A program made the position numbers and the translations under genes. Below, one piece after another: positions 53,380 to 64,000 of a stretch of 64,000 nucleotides of DNA; positions within the stretch are counted from its first letter, which is position 1, and each line of letters opens with the position of its first letter. Source of the DNA: Macrocystis pyrifera (Eukaryota; Sar; Phaeophyceae; Laminariales; Laminariaceae); contig JASSKH010000015.1 of assembly GCA_031763025.1 (NCBI GenBank), positions 13,074,774-13,138,773 of the forward strand, given 5' to 3'. The notes under the pieces were generated by a model. The model searched no databases. It had not been told where the DNA came from and saw nothing but the letters and a program-made list of their open reading frames with translations.

Positions 53380-54890
53380 AGTCATACTACCACCAACGAG
53401 CAACAGCGGCAGTACCCGCATGCATTCCGTGTCCCAACTCTATGTACTACAGCACAACAGTCCTATACTACTGGCACTACTACGGTAGACCTATCTACAT
53501 GGAATACATTCATGAGAGCTCTACCCCCCTTTCCTGTACCTGGGTCAACAGACAGAGCTCGTACGCCAGGTACACAGACAGGTACACGGGTTTAATTCTC
53601 ACTTTGTAAGGGGGAAGTGAAAAGGACCGTTTGGATCTTAATTTAGAAAATGAAACACATACATGTCATCGACGGGCCCCTTTTTTACATCATTAGGTTG
53701 TACATTATGTGTTGTACATTATGTGTATATGCGCGGTACATCACTTCCGAAAAGAAAGGTAATAACCCAAGAAGTTTCAGGTCACAAATAAATAACAGAG
53801 AGATGATCCAGCCTATTCTATACAGGCCTGTTGCTCGGGCTGCCATCGCTGCCCAAGTCTCGAGGTACAGTAGTAGTGTTATCTAGTTACATTGTTATCT
53901 AGAGCACGCGCTTCAATGGTGGTGCAGAAAGAAGATAATATTATCGTACGTATACAGCAGTACCTAATTAGATGCTGAGTAATTTTAACTACTGTATGCA
54001 CCACACATTCGTCGGAAGTGTAAGAGCTGCTGTTCGGTTATCATCAAATACTACAGCAGCAGTTAACCGAGATTAATAACACCGTCGGTACAATTTTTTA
54101 CTTGTACTACAGCAGATAGATACAGATCCAAAACATATGGCCTTTTTTGCACCAGTACGTCAGCTGTTGAGTTTGACCGATTTTTAAATTATTGCGGCAC
54201 GTCTTCGTCTTCTTCCAACTTTGCAAGCTGTGCGCAATGCACCGTCCATCTCGCGCATCGTGCACCCAATTTTTCGCGACGGATGTGGGCTCGTGACTCT
54301 GCTCGACGTTGCAAGAGGGCTGCAGAGCGAGGCAGAACATTGTCGAGGTACGAGAGAATAATGCACGTAGTATAGACACGTGCGTCTACAACAGCAGCAG
54401 CAAAACGATATCACTCTGGACGGAAAAATAATTAGCGTTTTACATGAATAACATAATTCAAACGGATACTATATTTTCGTCTACGAAATGTTGTAAACGG
54501 ATAAACGAGTAAAATAGTAAAAACTCTCCGCATTTTTTGTCATGTGCCGTTTCGGCTACCTTCGGTTTTCGGGTATAATTCCATGATTTTGGTTCCTTCC
54601 CTTTTTGAACGGACACAAACCACAACTGTTCTGCTGCTGCTGCCGCCGCACGCGCACGCGCGCAGAGCCCCAAAGGAGAGTGCCCTCTGGACCTCGAGGA
54701 AAGACGACAAAGGAGAGAGACGAGCGTGGTGTGGACGAAATACGAGCTAGGCTAAGCTGGCCTTTAGGCCAGCCCGCAAAGAGATACCACGTAGCTCACA
54801 GCCGGAGAACCAAAATCAGCTCTCTCTCGTGTCTGTTGTAATTCTTCGTTTGCCGAGAGGATACCCGGGCCACTTCGACTTCGCAGCTAC
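53380..54890. other. No recognisable gene
   Basis: Scattered CAG triplets and short open frames. No coding signature was convincing. Confidence 0.3.
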
Positions 54891-54898
54891 CATCAGCT

Positions 54899-55112
54899 AT
54901 GTGCAAAGCGTTGCTCGAGCCGCCGGCCTCCTCTCCGTCCAGCCCTCCTCCGTCCGCTGATCATGGCGTGCGTCCTGGTGTGGTAGCAGCAGCCCGCGCG
55001 GGCGCTGCTGCTCCTGCTGCTGCTCCTGTCTCTCAAGGCGATTTAGACAGTGCACCACGTTACCGAAGACCTCGATCATCGTGTGCGTGCCAGACCTCTA
55101 CAGCAAATATAG

Positions 55113-55151
<39 letters not shown>

Positions 55152-55518
55152 GCAGCGCGATGATGACAGGAGTCGTTGGCAACGGTATCGGGGACAGCGG
55201 TTGTACCACGACCGAGAGGCTGCCGGCCGTGGGAGAGCGCGGGGTGCCGTTGGACCCTTCTCCTTTTTCAGGAAGCGGACGGTCGGTTCAGATGCTCCCC
55301 TGCACGAGCTGCGACCTGGCTCCTGCTCGAGCCGGTGTAGGGAATGCGGGCCAACAGCAGCAGCAGCAGCAGCAACCGTCAGCAAGATCACCGTCCGGGG
55401 CCGCGGAGATGTGGGGATTGGAGAGGGCGGTCGCTGCCGGAAAAGCTGCTTGGGGGGGGGGAGGGGACTGGCTAGGGCTGCTTCGCAAACGTCGGAAGTC
55501 GGTCGGGAGCTTTCCATG
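54899..55518 (+). CDS. Doubtful coding region, Gln/Ala-rich
   Basis: Two overlapping plus frames are open. One starts at ATG 54899 (MCKALLEPPASSPSSPPPSA) and ends in a TGA at 55520. The other, from 55081, contains GPFSFFRKRTVGSDAPLHEL and reaches a donor-like ATG then GTGAGA at 55519 in phase 0. CAG tracts near 55110 and 55355 give Gln or Ala runs. The minus strand is open too. The region is GC-richer than its surroundings, which supports coding, but strand and frame are unsettled and no family is recognised. Confidence 0.3.
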
Positions 55519-55779
55519 GTGAGAGACAGGAGAGGAATACCGTTATTTATACCGGTCTACGTATGCATGCAAGTTTTGGAGTTGGTATACTTTATTCTCC
55601 TCTTTTCTATTTTTTTCGGCGGACTCTGTACTAAAAGTAAGATGTTTTTTTGCAATGCACGCGCAGCGGAATTATTTTCGAAATTTCCTGAAATTTCGTA
55701 TCACAGCCTTTTTCTGCCCATGGTTTCTACAATTCACTGCAATTTTCCGCAGCTACGATAGACGAGGCGTATTACGCAG

Positions 55780-56340
55780 CTTGCAAAGTTGAGTATCAAC
55801 TATTTAATCAGTCGAACTCACAGCTGACGTATTTCAAAATTTATAAAAAAATACCAGGTCAGCCTTTTTCTGCCTGGTTTCTATGTACAATGTTCCGCAG
55901 CTACGATGCAATATACCAGGTATAGAGTTCCTATTATTAATAATAGACCTACAGCAGTACCAGGTACTGCTGTATACTGTTCGAAACAGGAAAGCTAGTC
56001 CAGGCTGTATTTCCTATTAAAAGAGTAACTTCAGTTTACAGACCCTTTGAATTTCTTTTTTTCACGTAAATCTCAGCCTGCCTTTCTTACAAAGGGCTCG
56101 CTTTTTTACGTTTGTGTGTGCACGACCTGTTTTCCATGTTTGCACACCAATACCAGGTACATACTGGAAATCGAAGTTGGCGTTTTGTTCTCTTCCCATC
56201 TATGAAACTGTTCGATGGTCGTCGTCCCTTACTCGTATACGTACAACAATACGTGTTACGTGTTACGTCTGCGACGCTGTTTGTTCATTGTTCTGCTGTT
56301 GTTCTGCTTGCTCCGTCAGTGTCCCCAAAATCGTACGGGG
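55780..56340. other. Repeat fragments, no gene
   Basis: 55785-55855 (GCAGCTTGCAAAGTTGAGTA, CGAACTCACAGCTGACGTAT) matches 59725-59820. Three ACCAGGTA motifs lie within 55850-55965. Confidence 0.5.
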
Positions 56341-56349
56341 CTGCGGTCC

Positions 56350-56444
56350 CACCCTTTTAGGACCGCAGTCCCGTTTTGGGGACAAATCACTTGGAATTAG
56401 ACTGGTTTGTCCCCAAATCGGGACTGCAGTACTAAAGGGGTTAA
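56350..56444. mobile_element. TTAA-type MITE (family B), copy 5
   Basis: TTAGGACCGCAGTCCCGTTT...GGGACTGCAGTACTAAAGGGGTTAA; a half copy precedes it at 56320-56350. Confidence 0.8.
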
Positions 56445-56702
56445 TCAGTACTTAAACCGCAGTACCTCAGAGTGCATTACAGCAGCAGTATACGTAGGCC
56501 CGCCAATAGGAAAGTGCCCAATAAGAACATTATGCTCACTTTTTGGAAAACGCTAAGAAAATTGGGTTAAGAGAAACGGCCCAGTGGTGAACCCTGCACT
56601 AGATTTATATATAATAGCCTATGCTCGAGGTTGTTCGAAGATGGCGCCCCAAGAAGAATCTCAGGCTTGCCCAGATTAGGTGTTTCTTGTTGACGGGCCC
56701 AT

Positions 56703-57340
56703 GTTGTTGTTGTTGTTGTTGTTTTCTTCACATTAAACCGTTCTTTCTACCCGTCGACATCAAGCACAACCAGTGTCCGTGCCAATTCTTCAATCCTAGA
56801 GAGATACAAGTTATGTGGTCACAAAGCTACGCCACATATATAGAGATACTACGTAGCCACGTATGGTATGCCATGCAATGCCATGTCACCATACTGCGTA
56901 CGGCAGGCACGACATACACATTACATGACCTAGAGAAACTAAAACGAAACAAAGAGGGAAAGAAACAAAACAAAGACAATTCGAAAGAAAAAAAGAAACA
57001 AGAAAAAAGAAACAAATATATACCTGGTATATGTATATACAGCAACAAACCATCGTACCCCCCCCGCAGTGGATCTGGCAGACACTTGAAAAGAAGGAGC
57101 TACAAAAAAAAAAAGGAAAAAGAAGAAAACACCACTAGTCGTCAACAGAGTAAGACTAAGAACCAAGGGAAAAATAACTGGCAAACCAAACAAAGCACAA
57201 GGCATGCTCCAGGTAGCGGCAGCACTTTGTGGTACGAGTAGCACAGCCAGGGTCTCCCTGCTGGCCCGCCTGGTACCTTGCTACCCTGTCTGCCGCCTCC
57301 GTCCTGCGCTCGTCAACTATGCCCGGCCCCTCGGCGTCAG
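56703..57340 (-). mobile_element. LINE 3' fragment with (AAC)n tail
   Basis: Minus strand: the 3' UTR ends TTTAATGTGAAGAAAACAAC with six AAC units (read at 56705-56735). The C-terminal codons [10 protein letters not shown] remain near 57265-57290. The rest is absent. Confidence 0.75.
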
Positions 57341-57539
57341 ACAATACGAAACAAGCAGAGCAGGCTCGTCATCCACCCACGCCACACGACTCCTTCAATA
57401 AGGCTTATCAATCGGAGAAAGGAAGAGAAAGAAAATATAATGAAAATCACATAGGGTCAGCGCAAAGAAGAAAATAAAATGAAACAAAAATAAACCAAAA
57501 CAACAGGAAGACAAAGGAAGACTTCGTTCGAACCAGCTG

Positions 57540-59130
57540 CACCAGTTCGTGGTACGAGTAGTATAGGCATGTTCTACTTCTTAGTCTGCCCGGTACCTTG
57601 CTACCCTATCCGCCATCTCCTTCCTACTTTCGTCCACTGCAGTTTCCCTTCTACTCCTCTTCCCCCCCCTCTCCGCATTCCCTTGGTCGGGTTTTCTGCT
57701 ACTCCTCTTGTTGCCCCTCCTCCCCCCATTCCCTTGGACACCACCCACGGCGGATGCGCGCCGCTGCGTGCTCAGCTCAGCCTCAGCCTCGTGCCACCTC
57801 ACCATGAACCGTGCGGCTGCTTCAAGGATCCCCCGGTACCACTCCCCCGCCTTTTTTGCAGCAGTGGGCCACAGTGCGATCTCAACTCCAAACACCAAGG
57901 GAGCAAGTTCCGTTGACCCTTCGGTGGCTCGGAACTCCCTAAGGTCTTCGACTATGCATCTATGCCAAGTCTTAACCTGTCCGCCAGGTCTCGGGTTCTC
58001 CCCACCAGCAATCGTCCCGAACATCACCCGACTGGGTAATCGATCCTTGCTTTGCCGTGCCACCCCCCCCCCCCCGCGAAGAAGAGACGCCGTTTGCGGA
58101 TGGTCGTTTCGATGCTCTCGCAACGTGTCATCTTGAGGGCCTTCGCGTACGAGAGGGTGGCATGGTCAGTACGAAGTAGGCGCTGGAAGCCAATGACTCG
58201 CAAGAGGACTTGGTGGTGAGCCGTTCGAAGCTTGGCAAAGTGTTCCGCTCTGAGGGTCCACGTCACACACCCGTACAGCAGGGTCTCAATCACCTCGGCC
58301 TTCAGCATTCGGACTTTCAGGCTAAGGGGGGCGGTCGTCCTATCATACAGCTCCGGGCCGAACCGTTTGAGGCATGCTCGCATGAGACGGATAAGTCGGT
58401 CGATTTCGAGCGAGAGGTCAGCGTTTTCGTGGATAATGCCGCCTAGGTACAAGAACTGGGCCGTCTGCTTATACCTCTGTCCTGCTGCTTCGATAACGAG
58501 CGGTGGTGCGAGGGTTTTCTGGTCTGGCGTGTGTAGAAGCATAGTCTCTGTCTTCTTTTCCGACACCGTAAGGCCTGCTGCTTCGAAGACAGTCACGATG
58601 ACTGTCATCATTTTCGCGAGCCCTTCAGCCGACTTCGAGACAATCCCTGCGTCATCGGCGTACAACATGCCCCATACAGCCCTTCGCACGCACGCCAACG
58701 GCTCCTGCTCCTCCGTTCCGACTACTCCGGCATCACTGAGTTGGACCAAATCCCGTTACGATGGCTTCGTCATGGCTAGAGCGTACTAGTACGACGTGCA
58801 ACGCAGCAGCGAAAAATACGTTGAACAGTAACGGTGACAGCACATAGCCTTGCCGCAGCCCCTGCGTGACATCAGACCATTCCGAGTGCTCGCCGTCATC
58901 CGTACGCACGCGAGCCCGCATGCCATCGTGGAAATTACGGATAATTCTCAGCATCTTGGTTGGTACGCCAAAACGTGTGAGTACTTCCCATAACAGCTCT
59001 CGGTCGACAGAGTCGTACGCTTTCTGCAGATCGATGAAGCACAAGTACAGGGGGATTTTCCTCTGTCTTCCAAGCTCTTGCAACCGGCGCACGACGAACA
59101 ACATATCAATCGTTGATCGTGCGGGTACTG
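57540..59130 (-). pseudogene. LINE copy 3, RT pseudogene
   Basis: Minus-strand RT related to the two LINE copies but more diverged. It is truncated just before [18 protein letters not shown] and breaks frame near 58745 and at a C run near 58065. Blocks [30 protein letters not shown] and YADD are visible; the end reads MADRVARYRAD at the TAG/TAA near 57581. An older insertion of the same family. Confidence 0.85.
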
Positions 59131-59264
59131 TACGGCAGTGTCAAAATCTAAATCTATGAGTATTATCTTGGTCCTTCTATCTCTCTTCCAATCGTAGCTC
59201 GAAATACAGGGCCATATATTATGTTAGTATTATTATCAATAATGGTAATATAATAATGGTAGAC

Positions 59265-59477
59265 TTTTCTTCTCCTGCTCCCCCTTGCGCACTGTATGTC
59301 GTGCCTGTCGTACGCAGTATGATGACATGGCATTGCATTACATACGTGGCAACGTAGTATCTCGGTGGCGTAGCTTTGTGACCACAGAACTTGTATCTCT
59401 CTAGGTTTGAAGAATCGGCACGGACACTGGTTGTGTTGGATGTCAACGGGTACAAAAAGAACGGTTTAATGTGAAGA

Positions 59478-59507
<30 letters not shown>
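59265..59507 (+). mobile_element. LINE 3' UTR fragment with (AAC)n tail
   Basis: Plus strand: GAAGAATCGGCACGGACACT...GGTTTAATGTGAAGAAAACA, followed by about nine AAC units. Confidence 0.85.
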
Positions 59508-59508
<1 letters not shown>

Positions 59509-59828
59509 TACGGCGGTTGTTTGTTGTTCTCACATTAACTGCGTTAACTCATCGCCACTGCACAATACGGCCGTACGTGCCCTTGGGGCAAAGGGCTCAG
59601 CACTTTCTTCCCTCGTCAACTTCTATACACTGCTGCTGCTGTCACCTACTGCTGTACAGTAGTACGTACGTCGTACTCGTATGTATTACGTTTATTCTTT
59701 CGGTAAAAATGGAGTATAGACGAGACGTATTGCGCAGCTTGCAAAGTTTAGTACCTGGTATCAACTATTAATAGTTAATCAGCCGAACTCACAGCGGACG
59801 TATTTCATAAATTTATAAAATACTCGTA

Positions 59829-60815
59829 TTACGACGGGGGACCATAGTAGGAGCCCATCTTAACGGGGAACGCTAAATTTCGTTATCGGGAAATAAAATT
59901 TCAATTCCAATGAATTTTATTAATAATTTGATTTCGAAAAAAAAAAAACGTGTTTGTATCCTACAGGGAAACGGCGCATTTATTTTCAAACAAAAGGAAT
60001 TCGCAACAACCTGGAATAACGCACTGCGTCACACAACGCCCAGCCGACAAACAGCGACGAGCATCGACGAGAGCAAAGGTTTGCGTTGCCGCGTGCGCGC
60101 CGCCGCCAGCAGTTTTTTCTTTTTGGTGGCGCAGGATAGGAAGCTATCACTCTCAGGGTGTCTTGGGTGGGCGGAGGGAGCCCTCATGCGCCACGTACGG
60201 AACAGCGACGGTGATGCAGCTATCGAGGTCTCGAGCGTATCCTCTGTTTTTTTGCTCGTTTGCTCGGTTTTCGTGGTGGTTGGCCGATCGAGCAGGCCGA
60301 AAAATTGGGCTTGCGGCCGCCATGATTTCTTTTGAAGCGCCACCGCCGGGGTACGATGTGCTATAAGGTCTGTGGCTGTGGGCGCGGCCATTGCTCCGGT
60401 CGCCTGTCGTTGAGGTTCGCGTTTTATCGCCTCGGCCGTGGTCACCGCAGCGGCCAAGAATCACCCCAGACTCCAGCGGGGGTGTTGACCCACCATGAAC
60501 ATGCTACATCAAGGCTGATCAACTCCCAAATTCGAAATTGAAATAAAAAAAAACGCACGAAAAAGGTCCCAAAAGACGTTTCACTCAAATTGTTTTTTTA
60601 TAATTTTCCCCTTCGAACCCTCTGCCTGGTCATTCACTCTTCGGCCAACCAGATGCAAATTAAATTAGAAAAAAAGTAGTCAAATCAAATTGAAAGAACC
60701 AAAAAGTCCTCGATAAGATGGGCCCTAAATAGGTCCTACGGATATAGACAAAAACCTATATATTTCCCTATTTTTGCTATCAACATTTGGTCCTGTTTAC
60801 TATGGTCCCCCGTAA
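59829..60815 (+). mobile_element. MITE family A, copy 17, split by a family C element
   Basis: Left part 59829-59849 (TTACGACGGGGGACCATAGT A) and right part 60726-60815 (AAATAGGTCC...CCCCGTAA) reform one family A element when the 876 bp between them are removed. Confidence 0.85.
59850..60725. mobile_element. Family C MITE with 0.7-kb internal cargo
   Basis: Inverted ends GGAGCCCATCTTAACGGGGA and CTCGATAAGATGGGCCC, TA at each side. Unlike the 111-bp copy at 51575, it carries GC-rich sequence with open frames on both strands (plus 59910-60335; minus 60457-60029, starting MAAAVTTAEAIKREPQRQAT). The cargo could be captured host DNA; no family is recognised. Confidence 0.75.
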
Positions 60816-61149
60816 TATGAGGTTTGTGATATTATACGGCTGGCTTTACAAACTATAACCATGCAACAATCGCCTCAGCCTCAGCCCGACGGACGACGGC
60901 ACCACGTGCCGATTTTACTTTTGCCTATGTTAACATCTTTATGGTTTACCATCATGTGGTGTGGTGTAATAACCGTCGCCTCAGCCCGACGCAACAACAC
61001 GCCGATTACTTTTCATATATTCGCACGTATATACCATCACTACCTATTTATGGTGCAATACTGGTGTTACACGTCGAATATGTTCGAAAATGTGAAAGGA
61101 CCGTTTGACTACTGCTGTTATTAATAATACTGTTTTGCCCGCACGGCTC

Positions 61150-61495
61150 TTACGTTTCCAGTCCCCGGTGGCTTGGTAGGTGGTCCGCGAGCCTATCAAG
61201 ATCAATTTCGTGAGTTCGAGTCTCACCGAGTGCATGCTCGTAGGGACTTTTTCTTGCGTAAAATTGATTAGCGGAAAGCGCGAGAGCGTGAGTTGGCTGT
61301 ACATTCGATGAAAGTCGACGAGCAGTGGGAATACTGAACCCTATGCGCGATAAAAACTAAAGGCACGTACCGGAGGGGAGAAGGGACGACACCTGTGACC
61401 ACGGCTCGTCCAGAAGATCGTCGAGGGTAGAACCTCCTACGAGTGGGCTGGAAAGTAGAAGTGATGATGAAAAAAGAAAAAAGAAAAAAAAGACA
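61150..61495 (+). mobile_element. tRNA-headed SINE, copy 2 (full length)
   Basis: A-box-like GGTGGCTTGGTAGGTGG at about 61165, B-box GTGAGTTCGAGTCTCACCGA at about 61212, then ACTTTTTCTTGCG, a unique body shared with 12593-12868, and an A-rich tail. Not a functional tRNA gene: the acceptor stem and anticodon arm do not fold. Confidence 0.8.
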
Positions 61496-61523
61496 GGATG
61501 GTGCTCTGTCTGTGCCTTGGAGC

Positions 61524-61910
61524 TTAACCCTTTCAGAATCGCAGTCCCGTTCTATTAATAGGGACAAACCACCCAAATTGTAAGCCGTTTGTCCCCGAAA
61601 CAGGACTGCAGTCCCGTTTTGGGGACAAAAATACTCAAACAAATTCTGCAGTCCCGTTTTGGGGACAATCAGTCCCGTTTTGGGGACAAAAATACTCGAA
61701 CAAATTCTGCAGTCCCGTTTCGGGCACAATCAGTCCTGTTTAGGGGGAAAAAATACTCAAAACAAATTCTGCAGTCCCGTTTTGGGGACAATCAGTCCCG
61801 TTTTGGGGACAATAATACTCAAAACAAATTATTCAGTCCCGTTTTGGGGTGCAAACTGAGTACAACCTGCCTGAGTAGGTTGTACCCCAAAACGGGACTC
61901 CAGTCCTGCA
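61524..61910. mobile_element. Tandem cluster of TTAA-type MITEs (family B)
   Basis: Starts TTAACCCTTTCAGAATCGCA. At least six CAGTCCCGTTTTGGGGACAA half-elements are spaced by AATACTCAAACAAATTCTG, ending with an inverted ACCCCAAAACGGGACTCCAG. Confidence 0.85.
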
Positions 61911-61919
61911 AGACGCATG

Positions 61920-62875
61920 TACTTTATCAACGCAGTATACCTGGTACCAATAGTATGAATAGTAGAAAATCGTTTGAAATCTGAGATTCGTTTGGGTCTA
62001 TTAATAGTTTCGTTGGTACTCTTTTTCTTAAAAAATTCCAGGTATTATCGTGTTTTTTCGATGTGTACCACTCTGTCCCGAAATATAACGAACGTTTTCA
62101 TTTTATTTATGTATTTACAAAGTCTTCTTATATGGAGGGACATAGCGGTAAGGTGTCTGGCACGGTATAGACAGCAGTCGCGTTCAGTCTGCTCTTTTTC
62201 AGTAGAACTTTCCACTTGTTCGAGATAATGGTTGAGGTGGAAGTTGTATTCGACAGACATGGACTATCGTAAGGCTATCCAATGGGTGAGAGGCGCCAGC
62301 AAAGATGTCAGGAGACAGCATTTTCACCCCTTGGCAGACAGCCAGCTTTGCCGTGACATGCCTTGACTGACACCACACTATGAGGTTTTGGTGTGGAAGA
62401 CTTGGCCCTACACCCTTGACAGCGCACGTTTTGGCGTGCTTGACATGTCACCTTTCCTGACATCACTGGGCGCCAGTACACAGCAGCAGTACACAGCAGT
62501 GCAACCATTTAATCGCAGTGGCGAGCTCGGCTACTCTCCTCTTTTCTCCAAGACATCACGTTATTATACGGAGATCGACATCCAGCATCTTTCCATTTTA
62601 TAAACCCATCTATCTACTCTTACAGCAACATCTATCTACAGAAGATGTCCAGCGCTTTGTATAGGCAGTCGCGTTCAGTCTCATGTTTACCGAAATTGAG
62701 AAACACCGTCAGCTGGGAGGTGGAGGATTTATGCGGTGTTCTGACGGAGCGGAGATGAAGGTTTGTCGAGACGAGAAAAGCGAGCTGGGGGCAGGAGGTA
62801 GGATGCAAGGCGTGGCTACATGGGGGGTTGCGGCGGCGCACCTATGGTGAGTATTTCCACCTCGCAGCAGCAGCA
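61920..62875. other. No recognisable gene
   Basis: 62160-62250 and 62660-62720 share CAGTCGCGTTCAGTCT and flanks, suggesting a small duplicated element. No coding signature. Confidence 0.4.
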
Positions 62876-62879
62876 GCAG

Positions 62880-63120
62880 AATGCCAGTATATGTATATGG
62901 TGGCGATCTTGGTGGTTTTACGAGCAATAGGTTCCCATACATCTGGATTGCTGGCGTGTGTATGTTGTGCCTCTCGCATCCAGTACAATGGCGTGACATT
63001 GCATCGCCTGCTCTTTTTTCTGCGTGACAATGCTTTGTCTCTAGGTTTGAAGAATCGGCACGGACACTGGGTGTGCTGCCTGTCGGCGGGTAGAAGTAAC
63101 GGTTTACTGTGAAGAACATG
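62880..63120 (+). mobile_element. LINE 3' UTR fragment
   Basis: GAAGAATCGGCACGGACACT...GGTTTACTGTGAAGAACA at the end; upstream GCTGGCGTGTGTATGTTGTG matches the LINE 3' UTR. No long tail. Confidence 0.7.
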
Positions 63121-63184
63121 TACAGTCAGTAGATATGTGGTATGTGGTCTAGGGTGGTGTTGGTGCCTGGTTGTTACTATTAAT

Positions 63185-63290
63185 TGTGTTGGTCGGAGAA
63201 GGAGTAGGAGGAGGAGCGTTGGTAGCGGTGGTGGTGGTGGTAGTAGTAGCAGTCGTAGCAGCAGCAGCAGCAGCAGCGGAAGTACAAGAT
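63185..63290. repeat. Purine-rich triplet tract
   Basis: GGAGGAGG, GGTGGTGG and AGCAGC triplets. Confidence 0.8.
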
Positions 63291-63369
63291 GCACCCACGG
63301 AGTGAGCCTGTATGGCCATCGCTTCGCGACAACAGCAACACCAACTACAACAGAGTCAGTATTATTAGT

Positions 63370-63478
63370 ATTACGGGGGTCCATAGTTAATAGGACCTAT
63401 GGTATACATTAAAAAAACTATATATTTACCTATTTTTACTAACAAAATTTGGTCCCGTTAACTATGGACCCCCGTAAT
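63370..63478 (+). mobile_element. MITE family A, copy 18
   Basis: Forward orientation, GTTAATAGG variant as at 53269; TA on both sides. Confidence 0.9.
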
Positions 63479-63599
63479 AGTATTGTGGATTTTGTTTTCG
63501 ATCTTGGAGCAGCGTGATGTGTACCTGTTGTTTTGTTTTGCACGTGACACCCACCGCACGGACGGTGTGTGTGTGTGATGGCGAAAAAACATCCAATCA

Positions 63600-63800
63600 A
63601 TAAATAGATGCAATCACAGATCAATCAAACACATGCATCAATCGATCGATCAGTCAATAAATAGATCAATCAATCAACCAGTCAATTCAATTGATCACTC
63701 AATCACCCAATCAACCAATCCATCCGTCAGTCAACCCATCTACCCACCAGTCCATCTACCTACCCATCAGTCTATCCATGCATCCATCCACCTATCCGTT
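63600..63800. repeat. (ATCA/ATCC)n tetranucleotide field
   Basis: Degenerate ATCAATCA, then CATCCATC units. Confidence 0.85.
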
Positions 63801-63816
63801 GATGCATCCTACTCCT

Positions 63817-63912
63817 TGACCCATTTAGAAGTGCAGTCCCGTTTCGGGGATGAAATACTTGGAATTTGACTCGTTTGTCCCTACAGCGGGACTGCAGTCC
63901 TAAAAGAGTTAA
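63817..63912. mobile_element. TTAA-type MITE (family B), last copy
   Basis: CATTTAGAAGTGCAGTCCCG...GGGACTGCAGTCCTAAAAGAGTTAA. Confidence 0.8.
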
Positions 63913-64000
63913 TCCGAGTTGGAAAGCTCTCGTATTGATGCTGAACAATCCGCCCATCCACCTATCTGATGTAACATTATCTAAAAATAGGGTGTTTGCC

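Noticed and set aside
61165-61235. tRNA gene
   Set aside because: A- and B-box are present but stems do not form and the sequence is part of a SINE with other copies.

Overview
The window is eukaryotic nuclear DNA from a large, repeat-rich genome. It shows a gene split into ten short exons by kilobase introns, GT-AG splice sites, non-LTR retrotransposons, a tRNA-headed SINE, many MITE families, long microsatellites and CCCTAA-type repeats. The composition and the algal-like version of the one recognisable enzyme would suit an alga or protist, perhaps a stramenopile such as a brown alga. That assignment is a guess; no ribosomal or organelle sequence supports it.

Layout. 0-7 kb: exons of a low-complexity (acidic, Q-, G- and A-rich) gene on the minus strand, running off the left edge, with a 0.5-kb TATC/TCTG microsatellite between. 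7-27 kb: no recognisable conserved gene; one plausible coding exon (about 15.4-16.1 kb), a 44-bp hairpin, a 42-bp minisatellite field, C-tract repeats, AGT and CAG repeats, local duplications and a LINE on the minus strand (23.9-26.2 kb). 27.4-51.1 kb: one complete plus-strand gene for a PLP enzyme of the ACC deaminase / D-cysteine desulfhydrase family, assembled here from ten exons (346 codons plus stop in 23.7 kb). All nine introns are phase 0. They carry a sense LINE, 12 copies of one MITE, minisatellites and decayed extra copies of the gene's own exons 6 and 8. 51-64 kb: LINE fragments, a SINE, nested MITEs, tandem TTAA-MITEs and a doubtful coding region at 54.9-55.5 kb.

The strongest single signal is in the PLP-enzyme gene: repeated local duplication of exon ends with the following intron (exon 8 present three times, the 3' end of exon 6 twice). 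A comparable duplicated exon border occurs in the 5-kb gene. The repeats form clear families: a TA-target MITE with about 18 insertions, a TTAA-target palindromic MITE, hAT-like and pogo-like elements, a GATC-rich palindromic family, a C-tract family and a tRNA-type SINE. Nested insertions give a relative order of activity.
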